From assembly GCA_944470555.2 (NCBI GenBank), contig OX104128.1:63681257-63745256 (forward strand): 64,000 nt of DNA, written 5' to 3'. Made by a program: the position numbers and the translations under genes. The stretch is from Heterobilharzia americana (lineage: Eukaryota > Platyhelminthes > Trematoda > Strigeidida > Schistosomatidae). Below are positions 10,122 through 21,420 of this stretch, in pieces (the first letter of the stretch is position 1; the number at the start of each line of letters is the position of its first letter). The notes below the pieces were generated by a model. That model saw nothing but the letters and a program-made list of their open reading frames with translations, did no database searches and was not told the DNA's origin.

Positions 10122-13100
10122 ATATTGAAAGGTATAAAACATTTTTGGAAGCATAAAAATGATGAAGATAAAGAAAGTGTACTATTACAGAATTCTATCC
10201 TTTTATCACATCCAACTTTTTTATCATTACTTCAAGTTTGCTTACCTGATGCAGATTTTTTAATTGATTCTTTATATGAACAAATTGAATATTTTGTATT
10301 GAATGCACGTGATATAGCTGATCGTGTACCGGATAATTTACATACACGACAAATAGTTCAACAATGCTTAAAATATCGTTTAATATTAGTTGGACAAAAA
10401 TTTCAATATATTCAATCAGATTCAGATATTTGTACACGATGGGCTACATTATTAGCTCAGTTAATTAGTCATGGTGTTACAGAGCCTGAATCAAATTGTA
10501 CTCTATTTTATATGGTTTACGATATGTTACAAATATTGATACATACTTTAGCAGCACGTTCTGGTATCGAAGGTAAACATTATCAATCTGTAGCTAAAAA
10601 GATACGTCGTGAATTATCTGAGCGTCCTCCTTGTTCAGGCATAGAATATATCCGTCCATTATTATTACTTACTAAGGGTTCATATACAATTTTTGTTACC
10701 GGACAATCACGTCAATCATCACGTGGTGGAACATCAAATGCAACCAGTAGTGGATCACTTGGCAGTAACACAGGAGGTGGTTCAATTGGCAAATTGAGTG
10801 GTAGTAGCAGTGGTACAAGTGGAGGTGGTGGTGGTTGTGGTAAATCGAGCAATTCAAAAGGATCTGGTGGTAAAGCTGCTGGACATAGTTTTTTAACCTC
10901 TACAACTACCTCAATGCATCAAACTAATCATCGAAATCAACAACATAAAAAACGTGGTTATATGCTACTGGGGAAAGAACGTTTCGCGCCTTGGGAAGTA
11001 TATGATCCAAGTAAGCAACCATTACTTTTATCAATGCATGGTGCAGTACATACAGAGTCAGTGTTATCACGTGTTGAAGAACAAGCGAATCGATTAATAC
11101 GTCATGAGCATTTTCATAAAATATTTCGTCCACCTGAATTTTATATGATACCTATTTATCCAGAGATCTTAGAAGAAAGTAATACAATTGATGGCAAACA
11201 GTCTGATGTTGCTGATGACGAGAATTCAACTATAATGAAAGCAATAAAAATAGAAAATAACAATCCTGATGGTAATGTAACTAATAGTACGGCTATGAGT
11301 AATGTGTTTGGTAATAACAATAACAGTAGTTCTGTCAATTCAGTGGGAGAATCACAAATTCTATCACTAAATGATATTGTACAAATGTCAGATACAGATT
11401 TATCTGAATGTGCAAATCAGTTTATTCAACTTAGTACTGGCAATAATACTAATACCACTACTACTACTACTAATAACAGTATTAGTAGTAGCAGTAACAA
11501 CATTAACCACTCGACAGTTCTGTATGATCAAAAACTTAATATTTCTTCAATGTCTTCTCACACTAACAGTATAATGTTTAATGAATCCAATAAATCTGTA
11601 AATGCCAACAGTCAGATTGATTTAAATCATAACAACATGATGGTTATATCATCATCTTCATCTCCTTCAACTACTACTCATACCGTTGCTAGTAGTATCC
11701 ATCCGGGATATGGAAAGATGTTGAATTCGAGAAGTAATAGTGAATTGATCGATAACTTGTCATTAAACAATCCAATAAATACTTTTCAGTCATCATCGTC
11801 AGCAGCAGCAGCGACATCTGGTGCTGTTTTACCGTTATCCAGTTCACAAATTCATTCTCATCAACAAATTCATGGTCATCACCATCATCATCCGCAACAA
11901 CAACAACAACAACTACTTTTAAACTCAAATCAAACATTCCAGTCAGCGCGTAAAATGCCATCACAGCAAAGTCTTATGAATGATTATACTAATAATATGA
12001 ATGAATTGGAGCAGAGATCTATACCTGTAAATCATGTTGGACATATGAGTACAATTAATTATCCTCCAAGTCATCACAGTCATCAGTTAGATATAAATAT
12101 GCATAAAGGTAATAAAATGGTGGGTATAGATTACAATGACAGAATGATTTCATCACAGTCTTCAACATCTCAGCAACCAATTCAAGGACAGACACCAATA
12201 CCTCCGTTACCGCCTTCAACACCTATGAGTAGCACAGCAGCACATGTGACAACAACACCTACCACAACAAAACGTAAACGTGGATCTGGACGTCGTGGAG
12301 GTGGCGGAAATTTAGCATCCTCACTCCGTTCTACTGGACCAAATAGTTCATCTTCACGTGGTGGTATGCATACTACTGGTTCAATGAATGTAAGCTATGA
12401 ACGAGTCAGTAATCCTTCGGTGAATGTATACTCCTATAATGTTATTAATTCTGAACAACAAATAAATGATTCGAATCATCAATGGGGCGGCAAACAAAAT
12501 GTTTATAATATGAATTTACTTGAATTACAGCAACAACATCACCAGCAACCACAGACACATGTACAGCAGTCCTCTTCATCTACACGTGGTCAACAACATC
12601 AACATCTAGCTAATTTAAGTGGATTCCTACGTAATCGCGCACAGCAGCAACAACAACAACAACAGCAACATCCTGGACAGTCTTATAGTTCGAGTTTCAA
12701 TCCAAGTAATCCTGTTGTTGTGTCACATTCAGGTCATGCGTTTGACCAGTCCCAACTGAGTAATCAGTTTAACCAATCGAATACGCATATGCCTGATACT
12801 GCTCCTCCTGGTTCAGTGAAAAGGAATTTAACAACCAGTGGTGGTAATATCTCTCGATCCATACAACAGTCATCACAACAACAAGTTTCAAGTCAACAAC
12901 ACCAGCAACAACCTCATCAAATGATCAGTCATACTCCTGGACCACCACAGCAAATTCCACAGGGTGTACCTAATCCACCACCATATCCAGTTTCTAATCA
13001 ACCTCAACAACATTCATTCCGTATTCCATCTGATGAGTCCTATATGATGACTATCAATGACTCAAATATTGATGAACAATTTAGACGACAGTCACTGAAT

Positions 13101-13430
13101 CCTGTAATGAATCCCATTCATCAGTCGAATACAGTTTTATCACGTCCACAAGCTTATGAATCCGTAACAAATCAAATGCAAGCTGAAACACAGCATTTAT
13201 CATATATGCCAACACAAAGTGATCAGCAAATAAATCAGTCTAGACTGCAATCTCGTATGATTTCTCAATCTCAACAACAACAACAGTCGGGGCAAATGAT
13301 GCGACCTGATATGATTCCGACATCAGTTATGGATACTGGCGGTAACAATATTCAATCATCTGGTAATTCTCAACAATCACATATACAGAATATATCTCAT
13401 TCATCGTATCCACGTTATACTGGGTACTAA
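10122..13430 (+). CDS. MED12: Mediator subunit 12, C-terminal exon
   Basis: This is the terminal exon of MED12 (Drosophila kohtalo), the nuclear scaffold that activates CDK8/cyclin C in the Mediator kinase module. The frame is open from the acceptor; an upstream exon supplies the rest. Residues 1-190 (counting from 10125) align by eye with the human region around LKxRLNLVG, xxTxWAxLL and the LxxKKIxxEL helix. After a Gly/Ser linker (200-255), residues 277-347 match the conserved segment with FAPWEVYD, RVEEQ and RPPEFYMIPIYPE. The remaining ~750 residues are the PQL-type low-complexity tail: Asn/Ser runs, a His patch, poly-Gln (near 12640-12670) and a basic patch KRKRGSGRR (about 12270), ending RYTGY. 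It is on the plus strand, with several antisense retroelements in the preceding intron. The identity is firm; the exact length of the full protein is not visible. Confidence 0.9.
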   Translation: MLKGIKHFWKHKNDEDKESVLLQNSILLSHPTFLSLLQVCLPDADFLIDSLYEQIEYFVLNARDIADRVPDNLHTRQIVQQCLKYRLILVGQKFQYIQSDSDICTRWATLLAQLISHGVTEPESNCTLFYMVYDMLQILIHTLAARSGIEGKHYQSVAKKIRRELSERPPCSGIEYIRPLLLLTKGSYTIFVTGQSRQSSRGGTSNATSSGSLGSNTGGGSIGKLSGSSSGTSGGGGGCGKSSNSKGSGGKAAGHSFLTSTTTSMHQTNHRNQQHKKRGYMLLGKERFAPWEVYDPSKQPLLLSMHGAVHTESVLSRVEEQANRLIRHEHFHKIFRPPEFYMIPIYPEILEESNTIDGKQSDVADDENSTIMKAIKIENNNPDGNVTNSTAMSNVFGNNNNSSSVNSVGESQILSLNDIVQMSDTDLSECANQFIQLSTGNNTNTTTTTTNNSISSSSNNINHSTVLYDQKLNISSMSSHTNSIMFNESNKSVNANSQIDLNHNNMMVISSSSSPSTTTHTVASSIHPGYGKMLNSRSNSELIDNLSLNNPINTFQSSSSAAAATSGAVLPLSSSQIHSHQQIHGHHHHHPQQQQQQLLLNSNQTFQSARKMPSQQSLMNDYTNNMNELEQRSIPVNHVGHMSTINYPPSHHSHQLDINMHKGNKMVGIDYNDRMISSQSSTSQQPIQGQTPIPPLPPSTPMSSTAAHVTTTPTTTKRKRGSGRRGGGGNLASSLRSTGPNSSSSRGGMHTTGSMNVSYERVSNPSVNVYSYNVINSEQQINDSNHQWGGKQNVYNMNLLELQQQHHQQPQTHVQQSSSSTRGQQHQHLANLSGFLRNRAQQQQQQQQQHPGQSYSSSFNPSNPVVVSHSGHAFDQSQLSNQFNQSNTHMPDTAPPGSVKRNLTTSGGNISRSIQQSSQQQVSSQQHQQQPHQMISHTPGPPQQIPQGVPNPPPYPVSNQPQQHSFRIPSDESYMMTINDSNIDEQFRRQSLNPVMNPIHQSNTVLSRPQAYESVTNQMQAETQHLSYMPTQSDQQINQSRLQSRMISQSQQQQQSGQMMRPDMIPTSVMDTGGNNIQSSGNSQQSHIQNISHSSYPRYTGY

Positions 13431-13499
13431 TTTTTTTTCTTTTTGTTCTGATTTCTGTTCTTCTTATGTACAGTATACATTTCATCTGTAAAAAAAAGT

Positions 13500-13505
13500 A
13501 ATAAA
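13500..13505 (+). terminator. Poly(A) signal of MED12
   Basis: AATAAA lies 70 bp after the stop codon in a T-rich 3' UTR. A second AATAAA at 13632-13637 could serve for a longer transcript. Confidence 0.6.
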
Positions 13506-13665
13506 TGTATTTCTTACGTTTAGTTTTTAGAACTATTTCTCAAATCCCTGATGTTGTGTTTCATTTTACTTTCTTCTGTTGATATATGTTCATCTTTCAT
13601 TTTCGAGAGGTTAATAGCAGATAAATGTGCAAATAAAAATAATTATGTATATCTATCCTTCTGAA

Positions 13666-13713
13666 CCTCGCCTGGTTAACTAGTTCACTAGTTACTAGCC
13701 GGTCCTAAGCCCG
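13666..13713 (+). mobile_element. Isolated 5' terminus of the RTE family
   Basis: These 48 bases (CCTCGCCTGGTTAACTAG onward to GGTCCTAAGCCC) match the 5' ends of the RTE copies at 2576, 17624 and 54648, but here in plus orientation. The match stops at 13713, and the DNA then runs into a tRNA-derived SINE. An RTE 5' end alone is unusual because these elements normally lose their 5' ends. Confidence 0.7.
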
Positions 13714-13739
13714 GGTATTGTGATTGTTAGTTACCGTAT

Positions 13740-13905
13740 CATGTAGTGGTATGACTTAGTAGTTTAGGGGAGATGAATAACAAACCAGTGGGGATCATAG
13801 ATTTGAACTTTGCTTCACCCACCGAGGTTTGGGTAGCCATCACACAACAAATGTGGCCCATTGCCTACTGTACAGATGTGCACAAGGTGGTTGAGTAAGT
13901 TCTGT
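13740..13905 (+). mobile_element. tRNA-derived SINE (copy 2, diverged)
   Basis: It shares order and spacing with the copy at 9815: a degenerate box A region (TAGTGGTATGACTTAG), a degenerate box B (ATAGATTTGAACTTTG), then GTTTGGGTAGCC and the tail TACAGATGTGCACAAGGTGG. Confidence 0.6.
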
Positions 13906-14074
13906 TCGTTTTTACTTCATCGTGTTAAAGGGCGTGGAATTTCATAATAATAATAATCACTGTATTCCAAACGACATTTATGGCACAGTAGAATTTCCAG
14001 TATGGTAACAGGCATAAAAGTGAAAATGGCTAGCTAGTATTACACAAGCATCTGTTCTCGATTCAGAAATTAAT

Positions 14075-14360
14075 ACAAAATCGGGCGTAATTTTGATGGT
14101 AGCAAATCAGTCAGGCAGCACAGAAATTCACAATTCCATATATGTAGGTATCATAGGAATAGTAATGTGATGTGTTTTTAAACATTTACGAATCCATTTC
14201 CAACCGGTGGGATGTTTTCCCCCTAGTTTTGTTCTTAGCTTGAGAAACGAAATTTTGAAAACATTTTAAAAACGTCCGGGAGTATATGATGCGTTTAGAA
14301 GACATTTGAAAGATTAAAATAAACTAAAAGGGAAGAGTTTGATGTAATATAATCGGTGGA
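14075..14360. repeat. Dispersed repeat, copy 1
   Basis: It matches 62895-63175 in direct orientation along its whole length with many substitutions. Shared landmarks are AATTTTGATGGTAG, a TTTGTTCTTxGCTTGA block and TTTTGAAAACATTTT followed by AAAACGT. No coding capacity or tRNA boxes were seen; the family is unknown. Confidence 0.6.
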
Positions 14361-14479
14361 AAGTTTTTTTTGGTCGCTCACGATTTAAGCAGGCCGTCTT
14401 TTATCTGGTTATTGTTCTTAGGAGGTGTATAAAAACTACATCTAGGTGAAAACGACGTGAATAGAATTACATTTTATGT

Positions 14480-17400
14480 ATTGGATGTCCCCAAACCGTC
14501 TTCTCAGTGTATGTCCATTCCAATTCATCTCGACTTTCTTCTGCATATCTGTTGGGCGGTGGGTTCTTGATTGGTTCGTTGCCAGGCCAGAGTTCCTCGT
14601 TGCTTATTCTTCCTGGTTATCCGATCTTCAGTACCGAGTGAGCGTATGCAGCAGCTGTTGGTGTGATGTATGTCTGCAGTTTTTCGGAAATGCTTTTCGT
14701 AACGAGCCAAGTCTCTCAACCATCACATAGAAGCAGTGACTGACTTGACTGTTAGTGTTGAAAATCCGGATCTTGTTGTTTATGCTGAGTTGAGTCCAGT
14801 GCAGTAGATCACACTGGTTTCAGATTGATGAAAGCGTGTTTTGCTGTCTTTGCGACCCTGGCTTTGACATCGTGATCTGTGCCGCCGTTGCCGCCTGTAG
14901 TTGAAACGATGCTGTCTGCCTAGTAGGTTGGTAGGTAGGTAGGTGAAAGTGACAACTTGCTTTAGATGTCTCCCGTTGATGGTGATTGGTGCTTGTTGTT
15001 GGTGTTATTGATGGTCGGGTATCTTCATTACCTCTGTCTTCTCTACGTTCACATGAATTGCCGTCTTCACTGTCTCGCCTGTTTTATCAACTTGTTAGTT
15101 TTCGCCTGTAGATCTTCGAGTTTGTGCAACAAGACATTGGACGTAAATTATGATCGGCGAAATCCAAATCTCGCAGGGTGTTTTCACCAGTCAAACAGCG
15201 TGTTTCCGTCGTCTCGCTCCTCACAGTTTGTTGCATGATGCAGTCGAGTCGAGTGGACCACAATCAGGAAGATTATTGGTGATAGTAGGTGGCAACTTTG
15301 TTTCACTGCTTTCTGTCTTCACTTCAAAGGCATGACTGAGATTTCCATTGTGAATCACTCGGCATGTAGCATCATATAGCACATACCTGTTGAATGAGGT
15401 TGATAAAGATTTGTGTCTGTAAAACCGTATTGTTGAATCACTTGCCAAATTACTTGTCGATCGACGCTATTGAAGGTCTTCTCAAAGTAGATGAAGTTGA
15501 GGTAAAGAGGTGACTGCCATTCTATGCTGTGTTGTATGTTGATGCGTAGGGTAGCGTTGCGATTTGATCCGCATATGATTTGTTCTTCCTGAAGCCAGCC
15601 AGCCAGCCTGTTCCGGTCATAATCCAGTTGAATCCAGCTCATCCTTTAGTCTCTCCAGGATGATGTGGCTTAATATTTGGCTTAAGGTGGAGCGTGATTC
15701 CGCACCAGTACTAGTCCTTTCGAAGACTTAGGTAGCCTTCCTTTGGGAGCTTGACAAGGTAGCCCTTCTTCCAATCAACTGGCATGTACCTTTCCTTCCT
15801 TCCTTGCAAACCCTCCTCAGTAGTCATGTGAGCATGTCTGCTGTTGCCTCTGGGTCTGTTTTCAGTGCTTCTTTTGGGATTCCATCTAGTTCTGCTGCTT
15901 TCCTGGATTCCAGCAACTTTGACGTTAAGGACTTTTGCTTTCGTCGGAGGGCTTGTGTTTACTGGTAGTTCTGTGGCTGCAGGTGGTATTTTTGGACGAA
16001 GTGCAGGTGGTGGTCGATTCAAGAGCTTTTTGAAGTGGTCAGTCCATCGCTTCCTTCGGTTCTTCTCTTCGGTAACTAAGTTTCGTTCATTATCTTTCAT
16101 TGGTTTCATCTGTGTTGATCTCTTCTCTTCCAGATTGTAACCTTATTATTTGATACAATGTTGTCGGGTCTGTGTCTCTCCTACCTGCAGCCTGTTCTGC
16201 TTCACTTGCCACTGTGTCGTAGAAGTGTCTTTAGTCTTTGTGCGCACTCTTCCTCACTTCTTTGCCCAGTGTTTTATAGATTATACTCAGTTCCTCTTTT
16301 CATTGTTCATCCCTGCACTGTACTGGTTCATCTCCTGCTTCACCATCTTCCTCTCCCTACACTATCAGCTTCCATGTGTCCGTCGAGATCCATTCCTTGT
16401 CCTATTTTTTCTCCCTCCCTGATACGGTTATGCAGGTTTCATTCTGCATCTCTTTCAAAGAGTTCCAGTGTTCTTCAACACAGGTTTCTTCAGGAATGTT
16501 ACCTAATGTCTCCCATTTCGTCCTAATGGCTGACGTGATATCTTTTGTAGTTTGGTCCTTCAGTTTGTCTTCTGAGTGTTGAACTTGAACTGTGGTCGTC
16601 TATCACCAACTTCTTTGAAGGCTTCCAACTTGATTTTGTAGGTAGGTTCCGTGCAGTAGATAGTGAGTGGTGTGAACCTACATTTGCTCCTCTTCGGGAT
16701 CTTGTGTCCAGTAGGCTGGCTGTGTCTCCACCTTCTTCAGATTGAGATGAAGTCGGTGTGATGTTTAGTGTAGTGTGCCCATCTGGTGAAATCAAATCCA
16801 TATCTCTCGCTTTGTGAATATCCTTGTGTTTGTACACAGTGCCTCCAATCACCAAATCGTTGAATGCACAGAAGTCTGTCAACAGTTCTCCATTATTTTT
16901 CATTTCACTAAATTGTTCTTGACCCATGATGAGTCCTCTTTCTGTGTTATCTCCGCCAAGTTTGGTTTTCATGTCGTCCATTAGAATTATGATGTCGCCA
17001 TCTGGGGTGGGGTCTTATCCGCTGCCAATTGCAGTTTTCTATAGAATTCCTCCTTCTTCTCTTGATCTGCATTACTTGTAGGTGCGCAGCATAGCACTGT
17101 GTGATTGTAACTTTCTTTCATTTCGATTTGTATCTTGCTGTCATGATCCTGGATGAGGAGATTGATTCTCACTGCATGAGAGTCTTTGATGCTGTCGGGG
17201 ACATCATGATAGCCACTCCATTACTGAGTGAGCTCATGGTTGTGGTCTGGGTGACAATATCAGAATAGATTATTGACTCTCCAGTTGACAGTTTGGAGAG
17301 TCCACTTGCATTTCATCTGCTTTCTCAGATTCCAAGGACTTCTATGCCGTGCCTCCTCATCTCCTTTGCAATCTGGGTAGCCTTGCTAGGTTGATACGTT

Positions 17401-17624
17401 GTGTGGACATTCCGCGTCCTCACGTTTACTGGCGTCATTTTGTCTCTCGGATTCCAGTGAGGAATAATTTTGTTTTTATTTCTTACATTTGTCTGAGCTT
17501 TGAATTTTCTTTAGGGGTTGAATTGGTTTTCTGGTGTAGGGTTGCTAACCGTATGCACAACCTTCCCTGTTTATGTGGGCTTAGGACCGGCTAGTAAACT
17601 AGTGAACTAGTAAACTAGGCGAGG
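14480..17624 (-). mobile_element. RTE-clade retrotransposon, near full-length but dead (copy C)
   Basis: This is the longest copy of the second RTE family. The 5' end at 17624 carries the CCTCGCCTAGTTTAC motif. The endonuclease lies at about 17450-16520: the frame 16523-16981 holds GGDNTERGLIMGQ, LTDFCAFNDLVIGGT and DMDLISPDGHT, the last being the conserved endonuclease C-terminus. A linker with KEGYLSLRKD is at 16109-15711. The reverse transcriptase follows from 15640. Motif A is FIYFEKTFNSVDR, with the first catalytic Asp replaced by Tyr. Motif C reads DFADH instead of FADD near 15150. Stops split the frame into at least five pieces. The 3' end is lost at about 14480, so no (AAT)n tail is seen. 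Long plus-strand frames at 16150-16526 are antisense shadows. Confidence 0.88.
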
Positions 17625-17629
17625 GTGAA

Positions 17630-19340
17630 TGTCTTGAATATGGTCCTAAATGGAGCTGACTCTGTATATTACTTTCCAGTCTCAAAACACGTTAAAGCCA
17701 CTGAAGAATTTCACAAGAATTCTGTGGCAATTTAGGTTGAATCGGTTCTCCACATAACAGAAACCAATTTTGCCACCAGACATGGTGAGGTTTATTGGGC
17801 CTGTAGATGTCTTACTGTCCATCCAAGGGTCTTAAGCATGACAAATTAATCTACTCTATTGGTTAATGTTTGCGTTCGAAATAGGGCAGCATTTTTTCTC
17901 TACACTTTGAACACCTGCTTCTTATTGACCATATTTGCCAGCATGAATAGGTTAGACGATATATAGAAAGAACATTCTAAGTAGCATTATATAACTCGGT
18001 TATAAGAAATGAATTACCTATATACTGGTAGTGTATGAATCCTTTTTTCTGGTGCGATGAGTGTGTAGTATATCGGATGCAAGTTTTCCAGTTGTTTTTA
18101 ACCGTTATGGAAAAACAAGACCTGATAAAACCATTCAACTATATCATAATTAACACATAAAATTTAGTTCCGGCAAATTCTAATATCTTATTAACTTGTG
18201 GTTATTTCTTTATTTACCGGACAAATTAGATCGTTCTACTACACAAAATAAATCACTGCGATAGGTAGTTGTTGAATTCATTAATCGTTTGATGATTAGG
18301 AATAGATCAGCCTATCTTATCCTTGCCTACAAGAAATCTTTTACTGTCTGACTGATGGAGATTTAAGTATTCTAGGAGGTATTAACACCTTTAGGATGGT
18401 AGATATGCTCTTTTGGTAATTATCAACAAAAACTGACTTTAGGTTTTAATTACTCGAAATCAAACAATGTACAATGCGATATTGAGTTATGCAGCTTTGT
18501 ATTCGTACTAAGAAGTTAACCAGGATTAGGTAACATGATACCCATCGATTTTTCATCGACCAATACATATTTGACTTTTGGTCTGTGTTGTGTAGGGAAA
18601 TGCAGACTTCCCAGATGGGTTTTTATGTGACAATAGAAACCAGTGGCTGAAGACTCTTGGTAATACTTCTGAGAATCAATGTCATTGGCGCATATGTATC
18701 CACACCTTATCTTCATTTCAGTCAGTATGGTAAATTTTGTTACTGGTATCTTGCTTATTGTTCTCTTTTCATAACTTTTTACCACTTTGATCACCATCTT
18801 CCGTATTCCTGTCTTTTATTTTTGGTAACATCTACGTTGATGAGGTGTGGCAAAGTTGGCCGTTACTCAGTAATGCTACGTCTCATATTTGTCCTGTTCT
18901 GACCTATTTCATTACTTATCTAGATCCTCAGCTTGAAATTCTAGCATAAATTTTGGCTGAAAAATCCCGAAGGCTATAGGATAGCTTCAAAGAGAAGTTT
19001 TAAACACTTGACCTTGAAAATGTGTCATACTTTACGGTAGAATTTATCTTAACACTAGTTTTTAGACTGCTTTATTTTCTTATGAAAATTGAAAATTTTG
19101 ACTGTTGTTCGTAAAATTCCAGCTATATAAGCATTTAAAGGAATTTTCTGTTATTCATTGTAGCTGGTGATTTACCACTGACGAAAAGTTTCCTAATTTC
19201 TTTGAATTTTACCTTCATATCTCGCGATCAGATTGTAAGCACCGGACTCGATTAACTTCATGATTTTTAGCAAAAACGAGTGAGAAATCGCAACTGCAAT
19301 CAGCTTTTTCACTAATAGTAGTTTTTAGTCCTGTCGGTGA
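17630..19340. other. Intergenic stretch, nothing recognised
   Basis: No family motif was found. The minus-strand frame 18516-18797 contains CHIKTHLGSLHFPTQ but no recognisable domain, and I leave it uncalled. Confidence 0.5.
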
Positions 19341-19349
19341 TCGAGAATG

Positions 19350-20010
19350 ACCATCTTCACTTACATCATCATCAATACCAACATAAAACCAAGCACTACT
19401 ACGCAACAGTTGAAGCTGCAACATCTTATATCAACAAGACGATTCACAAAGAAGTGGGATGAGAGATGAAGGGAGGAAGAAAAATCGATCTAAAGCAACA
19501 GAAAGCAGAAAACTAGAGTGGGGAGGATACAGTTAGAATATATCTGTCTCACTGACGGCGATTCTGGACCATATCATTGAGAGTCTTCAATCACTGGTTT
19601 CTTTTAACAGGTGCATCCTAACGGACTAGTCTGAATTTCTCAGTATGCCATATTTTAGCCTGACCGCTTCCAGCATTTTTAAATGCTGATTATACAGGTG
19701 ACTAGGTGTGCGTAGTACATGACCAAGACGTCTGAGCCGGTAAAGGTTCACAACCTTATCAACTGACTATTTTCTCCTCCCTAAAACTATGCACTTTACA
19801 CTTCTATGTCACTGACATGATAACACCATGACACAGCCTATTCTTCGAGGGAAATGGTGGTGAAACTTTAGAAGCCTTCTCTCATGACCATGTTTGCCAG
19901 CCATAAAGTGGAATAGAGAGAACTGCACCACAGCACGCCTGGCCCTGGGGATGCCATAGGTAGTGTAACTTCGTGAAAACCAATCGAGCCTTTTGTATTC
20001 TTATGAATTA
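19350..20010 (-). mobile_element. RTE retrotransposon 3' fragment (first family, decayed)
   Basis: It aligns with 7270-8080 in the same orientation. Shared features are the ATCATCATCA tail region, AACATAAAACCAAGCACTACTACG (compare 7300) and the complement of the WLGHVL and LLYGCETW segments near 19700 and 19900. Many small gaps and stops are present. It breaks off near GAGCCTTTTGTAT, so only the last part of the coding region and the 3' UTR remain. Confidence 0.75.
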
Positions 20011-21284
20011 TATGGTTTTCCACTACATATTGTAAACCTTATGTAGTAGCTACTAATGCTATAAAGTTAAGACATTTCTGGCGAATTACACCAATACCTT
20101 AGTCTATCCAAGTGTCAAAACTTGAGCCTTGTCTAGTGAGCATTATACACATTTATATTCGATTTTGTTTTGAATTCCAGATTTGTCAGTATAGTGTGAG
20201 TACTGGAAAACATTCATACTTTCTTGTGAACTACTATTACCATGTTTTAGTAATATACTAATATATCCATAAAATATGCTGTGGAATAAGCTACAAGGAG
20301 AGGAAAATTCAGATCATTCCTCGTATAATTGATTTATAATCGTCCAAAACTGAAAAAACAAACTTCGCCATAATAAATAATACACACATACAATAAATAC
20401 ATTTCGATGAACAAAGTAAAATCAACAAGCAGACTAATCATTCTTCCACTTAGTATTCTACTTGTGAAAATATAGAAGCATAACAAAAACAGCAAATAAG
20501 AGGGTAATACCGAAACTTTGAAAGAAAGAATGAAGGAATGCAAACAGAACAGAGTCATTGTTGTCTTATATTGCGTGTCTTCTTAGTCAATGAGTCATCA
20601 GTTATAGCTGTTGTATTAGTAGTTGTTTCGAGTTTTCTAATTTTTGCCTTCCTCCTTTCTGTTGTATTTATATATAAACAAATTAACGTGCAACAGGCAA
20701 TGAATTCTAGTAAACTAATATATATTTCAAATGAAAAGAAAATTATAGTAATGATTATGCATGTCTATTAAATCGCAACATCATTACTGTTTATGAAGAA
20801 TGAAATCAGAAATAGATTTATTAAGAAAAATTGGGACAGATTCCTTTTTTTTGTTCAATGTTCAATGTCAGCCATTCAAACAAAATAAAGAGAAGAAAGA
20901 ACAACGAAAAGAAGGTAGGGAAAAACTATTAATTGAATTTCGATCCGAATCTCATGAAATTCAACTGCTTTAATTGATTCCGGTATATTGCTAAGTACAT
21001 GTTGTTGATTTTAATGAGAAAGTAACCTTCAGTTCAGAGTTTAATTTATTTGTCATTTTTTTTTCAGAACTTCAGCTGTTTTAAAAAGACACCAAATTAT
21101 TAGTTAACTTCTAGGAAGTCCAGCACATTGATTTCAGCATTCAGATACAGCTGGAAATAATTTATTCCATTCAAATTTTTTTCAACGTAAACACTGAAGT
21201 TATTTATTCATACTTGTAATTTCCCAGGGAATTGCAGGTACCAATTAATCATAACCAATACCTGTTGCACAGAAGATGGCTGTA
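20011..21284. other. AT-rich intergenic stretch, nothing recognised
   Basis: No motif was found. Frames at 20334-20558 (-) and 20538-20771 (+) are hydrophobic and short, and look like chance frames. Confidence 0.45.
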
Positions 21285-21420
21285 ATAGCTTAATGTATGA
21301 CATTCTGGTGATAAAATTCGAGTCTCAGTGGGAACAACATCACTCACTGGAATGTAGGTACATCTAGCTGACGAGTGGTGGGGAATTCACTGCTAGATGC
21401 CACTAAGCACGTAATGAAAC
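21285..21420 (+). mobile_element. Sm-alpha-like SINE with broken hammerhead
   Basis: The arrangement GTCTCAGTGGGAACAACATC, ACTCACTGG and then CATCTAGCTGACGAG matches the other Sm-alpha-like copies. The ribozyme box CTGACGA is intact and the outer helix ATCTAG/CTAGAT can form, but helix II and the GAAA box are replaced by unrelated bases. Confidence 0.6.

Noticed and set aside
10195..11964. Minus-strand and alternative-frame open frames inside MED12
   Set aside because: They are shadows of the long MED12 frame, several arising from its trinucleotide runs.
16150..16582. Long plus-strand open frames repeated at 53056-53608
   Set aside because: They are antisense to the RTE linker and endonuclease region on the minus strand, which carries the recognisable motifs.
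18516..18797. 93-codon minus-strand frame
   Set aside because: No recognisable motif and no repeat relation in the window.
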